From Maritimibacter sp. REDSEA-S28_B5 (GTDB taxonomy: Bacteria; Pseudomonadota; Alphaproteobacteria; Rhodobacterales; Rhodobacteraceae): a DNA stretch of 64,000 nt. The notes under the pieces were generated by a model. It made no database searches. It was not told the DNA's origin and saw only the letters and a list, made by a program, of their open reading frames with translations. This document shows, in pieces, positions 10,163 through 19,356 of this stretch. The stretch lies in NCBI GenBank assembly GCA_001626765.1, contig LUOO01000019.1, positions 62,001 through 126,000 of the forward strand, in the 5' to 3' direction. The translations under genes and the position numbers were made by a program. Numbering within the stretch: the first letter of the stretch is position 1; the number at the start of each line of letters is the position of its first letter.

Positions 10163-11654
10163 GGCGGTAGGACAGCGCCTCGGCCACATGGGGTTTGCGC
10201 ACGTCTTGCGATCTGTCGAGGTCGGCGATGGTCCGCGCGACCCGCATGACCCGGTGATAGCCGCGCGCGGTGAGGCCGAACCGGTCAGCGGCCTTGCCCA
10301 GCATCGCCTGACCCTCGGCGTCCGGCGTCGCGATTTCTTCGAGCAGGCGGCCTTCGGCATCGGCGTTCACGCGCGGGCCGTTGTATCCCATAAAGCGCGC
10401 GGTCTGCACCTCCCGCGCGGTGGCGACGCGGGCCGCGATGCTGGCCGAACCTTCGCCGTCAAGTGTCCCGGTCAGGTCGCGAAAGTCCACCGGCGGCACG
10501 TTGATGCGCAGGTCGAAGCGGTCGATGAGCGGGCCGGAGATGCGGCCGAGGTAATCCTCGCCACAGGCGGGCGCGCGGCCGCAGGCACGGTTGGCATCCG
10601 CGAGATGCCCGCAGCGGCAGGGGTTCGCGGCGGCCACCAGCAGGAACCGGCAAGGGTAGCGCACATGGGCGTTCGCGCGGGCAACGACCACTTCGCCGGT
10701 CTCGATCGGCTGGCGCAGGGTTTCGAGCACGGGGCGGGCGAACTCGGGCAATTCGTCGAGGAACAGGACGCCGTTGTGGGCGAGTGAAATCTCCCCCGGT
10801 TTTGCGCCACGCCCGCCGCCGACGATGGACGCCATCGAGGCCGTGTGATGCGGGTCGCGAAAGGGTCGTGTCCGCGAAATACCGCCCTCGTCGATCATGC
10901 CCGCGAGCGAGTGGATCATCGAAGTTTCCAGCGCCTCGGCAGGCGTCAGTGGCGGCAGGATCGAGGGCAGACGCGAGGCGAGCATGGATTTGCCCGATCC
11001 GGGCGAGCCGATCATCAGGACATGGTGGCGACCGGCGGCGGCGATCTCGAGCGCCCGTTTGGCGCGCTCCTGACCCTTCACATCGGCAAAGTCGCGTCCA
11101 GAAGCATCTTCGCGCACTTCGCCGGGGTCGGCGGGCGCAAGCGGCGATTGCCCGTTGAAATGCTGGATCACGGCGGCGAGGGACTTGGCGGCCAGCACCC
11201 GCGCGGCGCCGACCCAGGCGGCCTCGGCCCCGCAGGCATGCGGGCAGACGAGCGCCCGGTCGTCGTCGGCGGCGGACATGGCGGCGGGCAACGCACCGAT
11301 AACCGGCACGAGCGTGCCGTCGAGGGACAGCTCCCCCAGTGCCACCGCGCCCTCGACCGCCTCTTCGGAGATGATCCCGATGGCCGCGAGCAGGGCCAGC
11401 GCGATGGGCAGGTCGAAATGGGATCCCTCCTTGGGCAGGTCAGCCGGTGATAGGTTCACGGTGATCTTTTTCGCAGGCAGCGCAATGGCCATGGAGGCGA
11501 GCGCGGCGCGCACCCGGTCGCGCGCCTCCGACACCGCCTTGTCCGGAAGGCCCACGATCGAGAACGCGGGCACGCCGGGGGAGAGGGCGCATTGCACCTC
11601 GACCTGCCGCGCGTCGACGCCCTCGAACGCCACCGTATAAGCCCGCGCGACCAT
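10143..11654 (-). CDS. comM: YifB/ComM family Mg-chelatase-like AAA+ ATPase
   Basis: ComM is a hexameric helicase that promotes branch migration during natural transformation in several bacteria. The 503-residue product has an N-terminal ChlI-like domain (FSIVGLPDKAVSEARDRV), a Walker A motif GSPGSGKS, a Walker B segment NGVLFLDELPEF, the zinc-type NPCRCG stretch and a C-terminal Mg-chelatase subunit. The family is often wrongly named magnesium chelatase. A CtrA-like site sits upstream (11695-11709), fitting CtrA control of competence and gene-transfer functions in Rhodobacterales. The 3' end overlaps the convergent esterase gene. Confidence 0.92.
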   Translation of the reverse strand: MVARAYTVAFEGVDARQVEVQCALSPGVPAFSIVGLPDKAVSEARDRVRAALASMAIALPAKKITVNLSPADLPKEGSHFDLPIALALLAAIGIISEEAVEGAVALGELSLDGTLVPVIGALPAAMSAADDDRALVCPHACGAEAAWVGAARVLAAKSLAAVIQHFNGQSPLAPADPGEVREDASGRDFADVKGQERAKRALEIAAAGRHHVLMIGSPGSGKSMLASRLPSILPPLTPAEALETSMIHSLAGMIDEGGISRTRPFRDPHHTASMASIVGGGRGAKPGEISLAHNGVLFLDELPEFARPVLETLRQPIETGEVVVARANAHVRYPCRFLLVAAANPCRCGHLADANRACGRAPACGEDYLGRISGPLIDRFDLRINVPPVDFRDLTGTLDGEGSASIAARVATAREVQTARFMGYNGPRVNADAEGRLLEEIATPDAEGQAMLGKAADRFGLTARGYHRVMRVARTIADLDRSQDVRKPHVAEALSYRLSGYSD

Positions 11655-11694
11655 GTCACCCTCCGTTGGTTAACGAAGCGTAGCGCAGGACAGG

Positions 11695-11709
11695 TTAGCG
11701 AATGGTTAA
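11695..11709 (-). promoter_or_regulatory. CtrA-like binding site upstream of comM
   Basis: On the minus strand this reads TTAA-CCATTCG-CTAA, one base off the CtrA consensus TTAA-N7-TTAA. It lies about 41-55 bp before the comM ATG. A further GTTAAC half-site is at about 11669-11674. It overlaps the stop codon of the upstream GST gene. CtrA control of comM is known in some Rhodobacterales; binding here is inferred only from the motif. Confidence 0.42.
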
Positions 11710-12578
11710 TGCCGCTCGGTCAGTGCCATGAAGGCGGGCCAGGCTTCGGGGTCCTGCAGCGTCTTGTCGCGGCAGAAGGGGTTGCAGAAGCCATAGGTCA
11801 CGTCGTCCAGCGCGAGGTAATCGGTGACGGGCTTGCCGGAATAGGGGCAGGCGTCGTTCACCGATGGCCCTTCAGCCAACGTCGCGGGCAGGGGCGCCGG
11901 TCCCGGCCAGTCCCGCGTCGGTAGGTCCATCGCGTAGGGCACGGGATCGTAGATTTTGGTCAACCCCATCGCGCGCCATTGCCGGAATGCGGTGTCCGCG
12001 AGCACGAGGTCCACATAGGCCTGTGCGTCGGTCCCGACACGCAGCCCGTAACCTGCGATCCGGGCGCAGACGGGGGCGTAGAACACATCCGCGAGCGAGT
12101 AGTCGCCAAAGAGCCATGGCCCCGCGTCGCCATGCCGCGACCGCGCGAGCGACCAGAGCGTTTCGATCCGGTCGAGGTCGGTTCGCACGGCCTCGGAGAC
12201 GTCGAAGCCCTCGTATTGGTGGAGAAGCTGCATGGGGCAGGCGCTGCGGAGCGCCGTGAAGCCCGAGTGCATTTCGGCCACCATCCAGCGGGCGAGGCCC
12301 CGTGCGGTGGGGTCGCGCGGATAGAGCGCCACGTCGGGGTGGCGTTCCACCAGCGTCTCGGCCATGGCCATCGTGTCGCCGATCACCACGCCCTCGGGCG
12401 TCTTCATCACCGGGACGAGCCGCGCGGGGGCGAGCGCCGCGAGGTCCTCGGCCATGGTGCCGTCATAGAGACCGACCATATGGGTGCGCACCGGCAGGCC
12501 GAATTTCGTGAACATGAGCCAGCCGCGCAGCGACCAGCTGGAAAACGTTCTGTCAGCAATGAAAAGATCGTAGGTCAT
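11706..12578 (-). CDS. Glutathione S-transferase with C-terminal YHS-like Cys tail
   Basis: Residues 1 to about 80 form a thioredoxin-fold GST N-domain (FSSWSLRGWLMFTKFGLP, then PARLVPVMKTPEG with the cis-Pro, and the next segment supplying the glutathione-binding Asp/Glu-Thr/Ser pair as DTMAMAE). A helical GST C-domain follows. The last ~47 residues are an added module: CPYSGKP at about 244-250 and FCNPFCRDK at about 264-272. This resembles YHS/TRASH metal-binding motifs. At 290 residues it is longer than a standard GST (about 210-230). The substrate is unknown, and the metal-binding role of the tail is inferred. It lies upstream of comM in the same direction. Confidence 0.85.
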   Translation of the reverse strand: MTYDLFIADRTFSSWSLRGWLMFTKFGLPVRTHMVGLYDGTMAEDLAALAPARLVPVMKTPEGVVIGDTMAMAETLVERHPDVALYPRDPTARGLARWMVAEMHSGFTALRSACPMQLLHQYEGFDVSEAVRTDLDRIETLWSLARSRHGDAGPWLFGDYSLADVFYAPVCARIAGYGLRVGTDAQAYVDLVLADTAFRQWRAMGLTKIYDPVPYAMDLPTRDWPGPAPLPATLAEGPSVNDACPYSGKPVTDYLALDDVTYGFCNPFCRDKTLQDPEAWPAFMALTERH

Positions 12579-12635
12579 GGGCCGAGACTAGCGCGGGGCG
12601 CGTGGGTCGCGAAATGCTGTTTCGTTATGCGGCGA

Positions 12636-13208
12636 TCACGGAATGTGATTGACCGATTGCTCCTGCCAGTCGCTGCCGTCGAAGCCCAGACAGGTGACTG
12701 ACAGGTTGTCGATCTTCTGACCCAGAACCGCCTGCACGTCGCATCCGCGCGCGCGCTGGACCTGTCCCAGGATGGTCCCGAAATGGGCGACGAGGATGAG
12801 GTCGCCGGTCGTGATGGACAAGAGCCCGTCCACCGCCGTTCCGACCCTGTCGCGCATCTCGTCCCATGTCTCGCCCTCGGGTGGGCGGTTCGAGGAGGGA
12901 TCGCCCCAGAACGCGCGCATGAGCATCGGGTCCTCGGCGTCAAGCTCGGCCGCCGTGCGCAGCTCCCATGCGCCGAAGTTGATCTCGCGCAGGCCCGGAT
13001 GATGGGGCAAGCGGGGGCGGTCCTGCTGGATCGCGTCGGCGGTGGCGACGCAGCGGATGAGGTCGGAGGACACGACGGGGACCGCGGGCAAATGTGTGGC
13101 GAGCCGGGCGATCGCGGCCGCGTCGTCGAGAAAGGCGGGCACGTCGGACCAGCCGACCATGCCCTTCTGATACGTCGGCGCGTGGCGCACCCACCAGAGG
13201 CGCCTCAT
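12636..13208 (-). CDS. Histidine phosphatase family protein, probable alpha-ribazole phosphatase
   Basis: A 190-residue phosphoglycerate-mutase-like phosphatase. The N-terminal WWVRHAPTY is a variant of the RHG phosphohistidine motif (RHA here). Other landmarks are SSDLIRCVATADAIQ, LREINFGAWE and VAHFGTI (second catalytic His). The preceding gene is cobU and the two overlap by 4 bp. Together with the family, this suggests CobC-type removal of phosphate from alpha-ribazole 5'-phosphate in cobalamin assembly. The assignment rests mainly on context; a general phosphatase role is possible. Confidence 0.78.
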   Translation of the reverse strand: MRRLWWVRHAPTYQKGMVGWSDVPAFLDDAAAIARLATHLPAVPVVSSDLIRCVATADAIQQDRPRLPHHPGLREINFGAWELRTAAELDAEDPMLMRAFWGDPSSNRPPEGETWDEMRDRVGTAVDGLLSITTGDLILVAHFGTILGQVQRARGCDVQAVLGQKIDNLSVTCLGFDGSDWQEQSVNHIP

Positions 13209-13741
13209 AGGACCCCCTCGGGCATCCGGCCCTTGAGCACGAGCGGCAGCCCGGCGATGACCGTCACCACCAGATCCGCGCGCGCGGCGAGGGACTGGTT
13301 GAGGCGGCCCTGTGCTGCGCGAAACCGGCGGGCGAGCGCGTTCTCGGGCACGATCCCCGCGCCGACTTCATTGGTAACGCCGATCACCCGGTCGGCACGG
13401 TCGAGCGCCGCGAAGAGGCGCGCTTCGGCCTCGTCGAGGTCGGCCTCGGCAAGGATGAGGTTGGTGAGCCAGAGCGTGAAACAGTCGATGAGCACGACGC
13501 GGCCCTCGGCTGCTTTGAGCGCGGGGGTGAGGTCGAGCGGGGCTTCGACGGTCTGCCAGCCGTCCTCGCGCCGCGCCTGATGGGACGCGATCTTGTCGCG
13601 CATCTCGTCGTCGAACGCCTGCGCCGTCGCCACGTAGGTGAGGGGCGCTTGGGTCGCGCGGGCAAGTGTCTCGGCAAAGACCGACTTGCCGGACGCCGCG
13701 CCGCCGACGACGAGGGTGAATTTGGGGAGCGAGGTGGACAT
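13205..13741 (-). CDS. cobU: Adenosylcobinamide kinase / cobinamide-phosphate guanylyltransferase
   Basis: Phosphorylates adenosylcobinamide and transfers GMP to it in the nucleotide-loop pathway of vitamin B12. The 178-residue product (normal length) begins near the P-loop LVVGGAASGKSVFAE and continues with YVATAQAFDDEM and the conserved EVGAGIVPENALARRFR. The start at 13741 gives MSTSLPKFTLVVGG. An open frame extends further upstream but encodes no plausible protein. The frame overlaps the histidine phosphatase by 4 bp. Also called cobP in aerobic-pathway organisms. Confidence 0.93.
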   Translation of the reverse strand: MSTSLPKFTLVVGGAASGKSVFAETLARATQAPLTYVATAQAFDDEMRDKIASHQARREDGWQTVEAPLDLTPALKAAEGRVVLIDCFTLWLTNLILAEADLDEAEARLFAALDRADRVIGVTNEVGAGIVPENALARRFRAAQGRLNQSLAARADLVVTVIAGLPLVLKGRMPEGVL

Positions 13742-13814
13742 GGCGCTTGCTATCACCCGCAAACGTGTAGGGGAAGCGCTTGCCGTCCGGGGCTGGGGCG
13801 GCCAGAGTGCGGCC

Positions 13815-14603
13815 ATGTGGAAAGCTCTTGCCCTGATGGCCCCCTTTGCCCTGCCGTTTCCCGCCCTCGCCGGTCCGCTTGTGGGCGTGGAGGGCGACAT
13901 CTTCGTGCTGGGCGAGGTGCATGACAATCCCGCCCATCACGTCGCGCAGGCCGAGGCGGTGAGTGACATCGCGCCGCGCGCCGTGGTGTTCGAGATGCTG
14001 ACGCCCGAACAGGCCGCCCGCGTGACCGACACGCTGCTCGCAGACCCCGAGGCGCTGGGCGCGGCGCTCGCGTGGGAGGAAAGCGGCTGGCCGGATTTCG
14101 CGATGTATTACCCGATCTTCGTTGCCGCCCGCGGGGCCGAGATCATCGGCGGCGCGGTGCCGCGCGACCGCACCATGGGGGTGCTCGAGAACGGGCTGGC
14201 GGCGAGTTTCGGTGACGCCGCAGATCTGTTCGGGCTGACCGACCCTTTGCCCGAAGAGGAACTGGCAACCCGCCTCAACCTCCAGATGGAGGCGCATTGC
14301 GGCAAGCTGCCGGTCGAGATGCTGCCGGACATGGTCGATATCCAGCGCCTGCGCGACGCGGTGCTTGCGCGCGCAGCGATCACGGCAGAGGCCGAGACCG
14401 GCGGGCCGGTGGCGGTGATCGCGGGCAACGGTCACGTGCGCGAGGATTGGGGCGTGCCCGCCTATATCGCCCGCGTCGCGCCCGAGCTGACGGTGGTCAC
14501 GCTTGGGCAGGGCGAGGATGGTGGGACGCCGGACGGGGGCTTCGCCGTGACGATCGACGCTCCCGGAGTGGACCGGGGCGATCCCTGCGCGGTCTTCGAG
14601 TAG
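13815..14603 (+). CDS. ChaN-like haem-binding/Tiki superfamily protein, exported
   Basis: A 262-residue protein with an N-terminal signal peptide (MWKALALMAPFALPFPALAG). The ChaN/Tiki core begins FVLGEVHDNPAHH, with the early Glu-His pair expected to bind metal or haem. Later come VVFEMLTPEQA and VIAGNGHVREDWG, the conserved second histidine segment. There is no lipobox Cys, so it is probably soluble and periplasmic. ChaN proteins are linked to iron/haem handling; the function here is inferred from the fold. It is divergent from cobU. Confidence 0.8.
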   Translation: MWKALALMAPFALPFPALAGPLVGVEGDIFVLGEVHDNPAHHVAQAEAVSDIAPRAVVFEMLTPEQAARVTDTLLADPEALGAALAWEESGWPDFAMYYPIFVAARGAEIIGGAVPRDRTMGVLENGLAASFGDAADLFGLTDPLPEEELATRLNLQMEAHCGKLPVEMLPDMVDIQRLRDAVLARAAITAEAETGGPVAVIAGNGHVREDWGVPAYIARVAPELTVVTLGQGEDGGTPDGGFAVTIDAPGVDRGDPCAVFE

Positions 14604-14673
14604 ACCGAAGTGGCATTGCCCATTCGCGCCGTGGTCCGTAACACTTTGCCCCGTTAACCCCTGAAGGGACGGC

Positions 14674-15873
14674 ATGATGCTCGCAGGCAAACGTATTCTC
14701 CTCATCATCGGCGGCGGTGTCGCGGCGTTCAAGTCGCTCACCCTCATCCGCGAGCTACGCGCGCGCGGGGCGAGCGTGGTGCCGGTGATCACGCAGGCGG
14801 GGCAGGAATTCGTCACGCCCCTGTCAGCGAGCGCGTTGGCGGCGGAGAAGGTCTACACGGACCTCTTCTCGCTCACCGACGAGGCCGAGATGGGGCACAT
14901 CGAACTGTCGCGCGATGCCGATCTGGTCGTGATCGCGCCGGCGACGGCTGATTTGCTGGGCAAGATGGCGAACGGGTTGGCGAATGATCTGGCGTCCACG
15001 ATCCTCATGGCCACGGACAAGCGGGTGCTCGTTGCGCCCGCAATGAACGTGCGGATGTGGGAGCATCCCGCGACCCAGCGCAATGTGGCGGTGCTCAAGG
15101 GCGACGGCGTGCTCTTTGCCGGGCCGACCGAAGGGGCGATGGCCTGCGGCGAATACGGGCCGGGGCGCATGGTGGAGCCGGACGAGATTGCCGACGATAT
15201 TGCGGCGGCGCTGATGGATGGGCCTCTCAGGGGCAAGCATATCCTCGTCACCTCCGGTCCGACACATGAACCCATCGACCCCGTGCGCTACATCGCGAAC
15301 CGGTCCTCGGGCGCGCAGGGGACGGCGATTGCGCGGGCGCTGTCCGGGCTGGGGGCGAGGGTGAGTTTCGTGACCGGGCCTGCGGATGTGGACCCACCTG
15401 CGGGCGTCAAGGTCATCAAGGTTCAGACGGCGCGAGAGATGCTGGAGGCCGTCGAGGCTGCGCTGCCCGCCGATGGGGCGGTCTTTGCCGCCGCAGTGGC
15501 GGACTGGCACGTGGCGTCGGAGTCGACCTCGAAAATCAAGAAGGACGGGAGCGGGAGCCTGCCGGTGCTCGAGTTTGCCGAGAACCCCGACATCCTTGCC
15601 ACCGTGTCGCAGTTGACCGTAGGCCGCCCGAAGCTGGTCGTGGGCTTCGCCGCCGAGACCGACGACGTCGAGGCGCATGCGACCGCCAAGCGCAAGCGCA
15701 AGGGCTGCGACTGGATCCTGGCCAATGACGTGTCGCCCGCCACGGGGATCATGGGCGGGACGGAAAACGCGGTGACGCTGATTACCGACGCGGGGGCCGA
15801 GGTCTGGCCGCGCATGGGCAAGGACGAGGTGGCGCGAAAGCTCGCCGCGCGGATCGCCGAGGCGCTGACATGA
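14674..15873 (+). CDS. coaBC: Bifunctional phosphopantothenoylcysteine decarboxylase / phosphopantothenate-cysteine ligase
   Basis: Catalyses two steps of coenzyme A synthesis: ligation of cysteine to 4'-phosphopantothenate, then decarboxylation. The 399-residue product has the FMN-dependent CoaC half first ([12 protein letters not shown], the catalytic-His region [33 protein letters not shown], and [10 protein letters not shown] with the catalytic Cys). The CoaB half follows from about residue 190 ([20 protein letters not shown]). The stop overlaps the dut start by 4 bp, the usual coaBC-dut arrangement. Confidence 0.96.
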   Translation: MMLAGKRILLIIGGGVAAFKSLTLIRELRARGASVVPVITQAGQEFVTPLSASALAAEKVYTDLFSLTDEAEMGHIELSRDADLVVIAPATADLLGKMANGLANDLASTILMATDKRVLVAPAMNVRMWEHPATQRNVAVLKGDGVLFAGPTEGAMACGEYGPGRMVEPDEIADDIAAALMDGPLRGKHILVTSGPTHEPIDPVRYIANRSSGAQGTAIARALSGLGARVSFVTGPADVDPPAGVKVIKVQTAREMLEAVEAALPADGAVFAAAVADWHVASESTSKIKKDGSGSLPVLEFAENPDILATVSQLTVGRPKLVVGFAAETDDVEAHATAKRKRKGCDWILANDVSPATGIMGGTENAVTLITDAGAEVWPRMGKDEVARKLAARIAEALT

Positions 15874-16259
15874 CGCCGGTGATCCAGGCCCTGCGCGAGG
15901 ATTGGGCCGATCCCGCGATCGCGCTGCCGTCTTATGAGACCGCCGGGGCCGCCGGGGCCGACATCCGCGCGAACCTGCCGCCTGAGGAGCGCGAGGGCGG
16001 CGTGACCCTTGCCCCCCTCGAGCGGCGGATCGTGCCGACCGGCCTCCGGGTCGCGATCCCAGAGGGGTTCGAGATGCAGATCCGGCCGCGTTCGGGGCTG
16101 GCGCTGAAGCACGGCATCACGCTGCCCAACACGCCCGGCACCATCGACAGCGATTATCGCGGGCCGCTGGGAGTGCTTCTGATCAACCTCGGGACCGAAC
16201 CCTACACATCTGGGGGATCGGGCATCTGCTGGGGGCGCCCAAGGCGCGGCGCTGGGTGA
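15870..16259 (+). pseudogene. dut: dUTPase gene truncated at the 3' end (lacks motifs IV and V)
   Basis: dUTPase hydrolyses dUTP to dUMP as a trimer. This 129-residue frame keeps motif I ([10 protein letters not shown]), motif II ([12 protein letters not shown], ~71-82) and motif III ([12 protein letters not shown], ~87-98). After NLGTEPYT (~113) the sequence is unrelated: [16 protein letters not shown], then stop. The expected GDRIAQ (motif IV) and the C-terminal glycine-rich GGFGSTG arm (motif V) are missing; family members are about 150 residues. From the junction on, the DNA makes better sense as the start of the next gene in another frame. The product is probably inactive. Either a deletion joined dut to the downstream gene, or the assembly collapsed here. 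Confidence 0.8.
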
Positions 16260-17221
16260 TGATCTGGCTTCTTCTCGGCGCGGTGTTGCTGGCCCATGCG
16301 ATTCTGCCGCCGACCAACCCGATCCCGCAGCTTTTCGGGGGCACCTTCGCGGGCTGGGCGACGCTTGCCGCCGTGTTGATAGTTATCGCGGGCTACAATC
16401 GGGGGCTCGGTGCGCTGCGCGCCCGCGTGAAGCCTCTGCCGCAGGCCGAAACGGGGCCGTTTTCCGACACCGAACTTGACCGCTACGCCCGCCACATCAT
16501 CCTGCGCGAAGTGGGCGGTCCGGGGCAGAAGGCGCTGAAAGATGCGCGGGTGCTGGTGATCGGAGCCGGGGGGCTTGGGTCGCCTGCGCTGCTCTATCTC
16601 GCTGCTGCCGGCGTCGGCACCATCGGGGTGATCGACGATGACGCAGTCGACAACTCTAACCTCCAGCGGCAGGTGATCCACCGCGATCAGGACATCGGCA
16701 AGCCCAAGGCCTTCTCCGCCGAGGCGGCGATGCTGGCCCAGAACCCGAATGTTGAAATCCGGCCCTATAACCGTCGTCTGACCCCGGAAAACGCGCGCGA
16801 TTTGTTCGAAGACTACGACCTGATCCTCGAAGGCACGGACAATTTCCCGACCCGCTATCTCGTCAACGAGACCGCCGTGCGGCTCGGCAAACCCGTCATC
16901 GGCGCGGCACTGACGCAGTGGGAAGGCCAGCTTTCGCTCTGGCATCCGGCCTCGGGCGCGCCCTGTTATCAATGCGTCTTTCCCGAGGCCCCCGCGCCGG
17001 GACTTGCGCCTTCCTGCGCCGAGGCGGGGGTGATCGGCCCGTTGCCCGGTGTTCTCGGGTCGATGATGGCGGTCGAGGCGGTGAAGTGGATCACCAAGGC
17101 GGGCGAGGGGCTGGGCGGGCGGCTGCTCATCTACGATGCGCTCTATGCCGACACCCGGATCATCCGGGTGAAGCCGCGTGCCGATTGCCCGGTGTGCGGC
17201 ACGGCAGAGGTGGCCCCCTAG
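16256..17221 (+). CDS. Membrane-anchored MoeB/ThiF/HesA-family adenylyltransferase
   Basis: An E1-like enzyme that adenylates the C-terminus of a ubiquitin-like sulfur carrier (MoaD/ThiS type). Residues 1 to about 50 contain two hydrophobic segments ([15 protein letters not shown] and the stretch near [14 protein letters not shown]). The catalytic domain follows: [16 protein letters not shown], nucleotide loop [16 protein letters not shown], and Asp-rich [17 protein letters not shown] zinc tetrad comes from APCYQC and DCPVCG. It starts GTG/ATG at 16256/16259, overlapping the truncated dut stop. The frame is open upstream across the dut junction and reads [15 protein letters not shown], so the true N-terminus may have been lost there. 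Confidence 0.85.
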   Translation: MMIWLLLGAVLLAHAILPPTNPIPQLFGGTFAGWATLAAVLIVIAGYNRGLGALRARVKPLPQAETGPFSDTELDRYARHIILREVGGPGQKALKDARVLVIGAGGLGSPALLYLAAAGVGTIGVIDDDAVDNSNLQRQVIHRDQDIGKPKAFSAEAAMLAQNPNVEIRPYNRRLTPENARDLFEDYDLILEGTDNFPTRYLVNETAVRLGKPVIGAALTQWEGQLSLWHPASGAPCYQCVFPEAPAPGLAPSCAEAGVIGPLPGVLGSMMAVEAVKWITKAGEGLGGRLLIYDALYADTRIIRVKPRADCPVCGTAEVAP

Positions 17222-17266
17222 CAGAACGGGACCCGGCCCCTTAGCTCTGTTTCAAAGGAGACCCCG

Positions 17267-19303
17267 ATGACCGACACGACCAATCCGCTGCTGTCCGACT
17301 GGACCGGCCCCTTCGCCCTGCCGCCGTTCTCTGCGATCACCGACGACGATTTCCCGGCGGCGCTCGAGACCGCGCTCATCGAGGCGCGGGCGAATATCGC
17401 AGCGATCACGGAAAACGAGGAGGCGCCGACGTTCGAGAACACGATCGAGGCGCTGGAACTGGCGGATGAGACGCTCTCCAAGGTGCTGGGGGTGTTCTAC
17501 AACCTCGCAGGCGCCGATGCGAACGCGCGGCGGGAGGAGTTGCAGCGGGAGTTTTCGCCGAAACTGGCCGCCTACTCGTCGGAAATCTCGATGAACGCCG
17601 ATCTGTTCGCGCGGATCGAAACGCTCTGGCAGGAGCGCGACATGCTGCCGCTTGATGACGAACAGGCGCGGGTGCTGATGCTGACGCGGCGCGGGTTTGT
17701 TCGCTCCGGCGCGTTGCTCGAGGGCGAAGATCGCGACCGTTATGCCCAGATCATGCAGCGGCTTGCGAGCCTTGGCACGCAGTTCACCCAGAACCTGCTG
17801 GCAGATGAACGGGCGTGGTTCATGACACTGGCCGAGGATGACCTCGCGGGCCTGCCCGATTTCCTGATCGACGCGGCGCGCTCGGCGGGCGAGGACAAGG
17901 AGGCGGGCGGCCCCGTGGTCACGTTGTCGCGCTCGCTCATCACGCCGTTCCTTATGTTCCAGTTCAAGCGCGATCTGCGCAAGCGGGCTTACGAGGCCTA
18001 TGTCGCGCGGGGTGCCAACGGGGGCGAGACCGACAACCGGGCCATTGCCGCCGAGACGCTGCGCCTGCGCGAGGAACGCGCGAAACTGCTGGGCTATCCG
18101 AGCTTTGCCGCCTTCAAGCTGGAAACTGAGATGGCGGGCACCCCCGAGGCGGTGCGCGAGCTTCTCATGAACGTCTGGACGCCCGCGCGGGCGGCTGCGG
18201 AAGCGGACGCCAAGGTGCTCGAGGACATGCTCCATGCCGAAGGGCAGACCGGGCCGCTCGAGCCCTGGGACTGGCATTATTATTCCGAGAAACGGCGGCA
18301 GGCGGAGCATTCGCTCGACGAGGGCGAGATCAAGCCCTACCTGCAACTGGACCGGATGATCGAGGCGGCGTTCACCGTCGCGCATCGGCTCTTCGGCCTC
18401 GATTTCGCGCCGCTGGAGGTCGAGACCTACCACCCCGACGTGAAGGCCTTCGAGGTGACGCGCAACGGCGAGCATATCGCGGTGTTCTTCGGTGACTATT
18501 TCGCCCGTGGCTCGAAGCGATCGGGCGCGTGGTGTTCGGCGATGCGCAGCCAGAAGCGGCTGGGAGAGGACACGCGGCCCATCGTGGTTAACGTCTGCAA
18601 CTTCGTGAAGCCCGAGGCGGGCAAGCCCGCGCTTCTGTCGTGGGACGATACGCGCACGCTGTTTCATGAGTTCGGCCATGCGCTGCACCAGATGCTGTCG
18701 GACGTGACCTATGAACGCGTCTCGGGCACCTCGGTCGCCCGCGATTTCGTGGAGCTGCCGAGCCAGCTTTACGAGCATTGGATGGAGGTGCCCGAGGTGC
18801 TGTCGGAGTTTGCGACCCACGCGACCACCGGCGAGCCGATGCCCAAGGACCTGCTCGACCGGCTCATTGGCGCGGCCACCTATGACGCCGGGTTCAACAC
18901 GGTGGAATATGTCTCCTCCGCGCTCGTGGACCTTGGCTTTCACGACGGCCCGGCCCCCGCCGATCCGATGCAGAAACAGGCCGAGATCCTCGAGGACCTC
19001 GGGATGCCACGGGCGATCCGGATGCGCCACGCCACGCCGCATTTCGCACATGTGTTCTCAGGCGACGGCTATTCCTCGGGCTACTACAGCTACATGTGGT
19101 CTGAGGTGATGGACGCCGACGCTTTCGAGGCGTTCCGCGAAACCGGCGACGCCTTTGACCAAGATACCGCGCGCAAGCTCGAGGATCATATCCTGTCGCG
19201 GGGCGGGTCTGTGGACGCGGGTGAGCTTTACCTGCGGTTCCGGGGCAAGATGCCCGAAGTCGAGGCGCTTCTCAAAGGCCGGGGGCTCATCGCGGCGGAA
19301 TGA
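17267..19303 (+). CDS. M3 family zinc oligopeptidase (oligopeptidase A / Dcp type)
   Basis: A 678-residue cytoplasmic metallopeptidase that trims short peptides. The zinc site is TRTLFHEFGHALHQML (HEFGH), with a further conserved Glu some 25 residues on (near DFVELPSQLYEHW). The C-terminal GYSSGYYSYMWSEV stretch is typical of M3 enzymes and contributes substrate-binding tyrosines. The size and N-terminal NPLLSDWTGPF fit the Dcp/PrlC branch; the precise subtype (prlC or dcp) is not settled. It begins 45 bp after the MoeB-like gene. Confidence 0.92.
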   Translation: MTDTTNPLLSDWTGPFALPPFSAITDDDFPAALETALIEARANIAAITENEEAPTFENTIEALELADETLSKVLGVFYNLAGADANARREELQREFSPKLAAYSSEISMNADLFARIETLWQERDMLPLDDEQARVLMLTRRGFVRSGALLEGEDRDRYAQIMQRLASLGTQFTQNLLADERAWFMTLAEDDLAGLPDFLIDAARSAGEDKEAGGPVVTLSRSLITPFLMFQFKRDLRKRAYEAYVARGANGGETDNRAIAAETLRLREERAKLLGYPSFAAFKLETEMAGTPEAVRELLMNVWTPARAAAEADAKVLEDMLHAEGQTGPLEPWDWHYYSEKRRQAEHSLDEGEIKPYLQLDRMIEAAFTVAHRLFGLDFAPLEVETYHPDVKAFEVTRNGEHIAVFFGDYFARGSKRSGAWCSAMRSQKRLGEDTRPIVVNVCNFVKPEAGKPALLSWDDTRTLFHEFGHALHQMLSDVTYERVSGTSVARDFVELPSQLYEHWMEVPEVLSEFATHATTGEPMPKDLLDRLIGAATYDAGFNTVEYVSSALVDLGFHDGPAPADPMQKQAEILEDLGMPRAIRMRHATPHFAHVFSGDGYSSGYYSYMWSEVMDADAFEAFRETGDAFDQDTARKLEDHILSRGGSVDAGELYLRFRGKMPEVEALLKGRGLIAAE

Positions 19304-19356
19304 CGGGAACGCGGGGGCCTGCGCGATTTTGTGCTTACCCCCCGCGCCACCCCCCC

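Noticed and set aside
17252-19051. Minus-strand open frame (599 codons) opposite the M3 peptidase
   Set aside because: Composition typical of antisense GC-rich frames; the peptidase on the other strand is clear.
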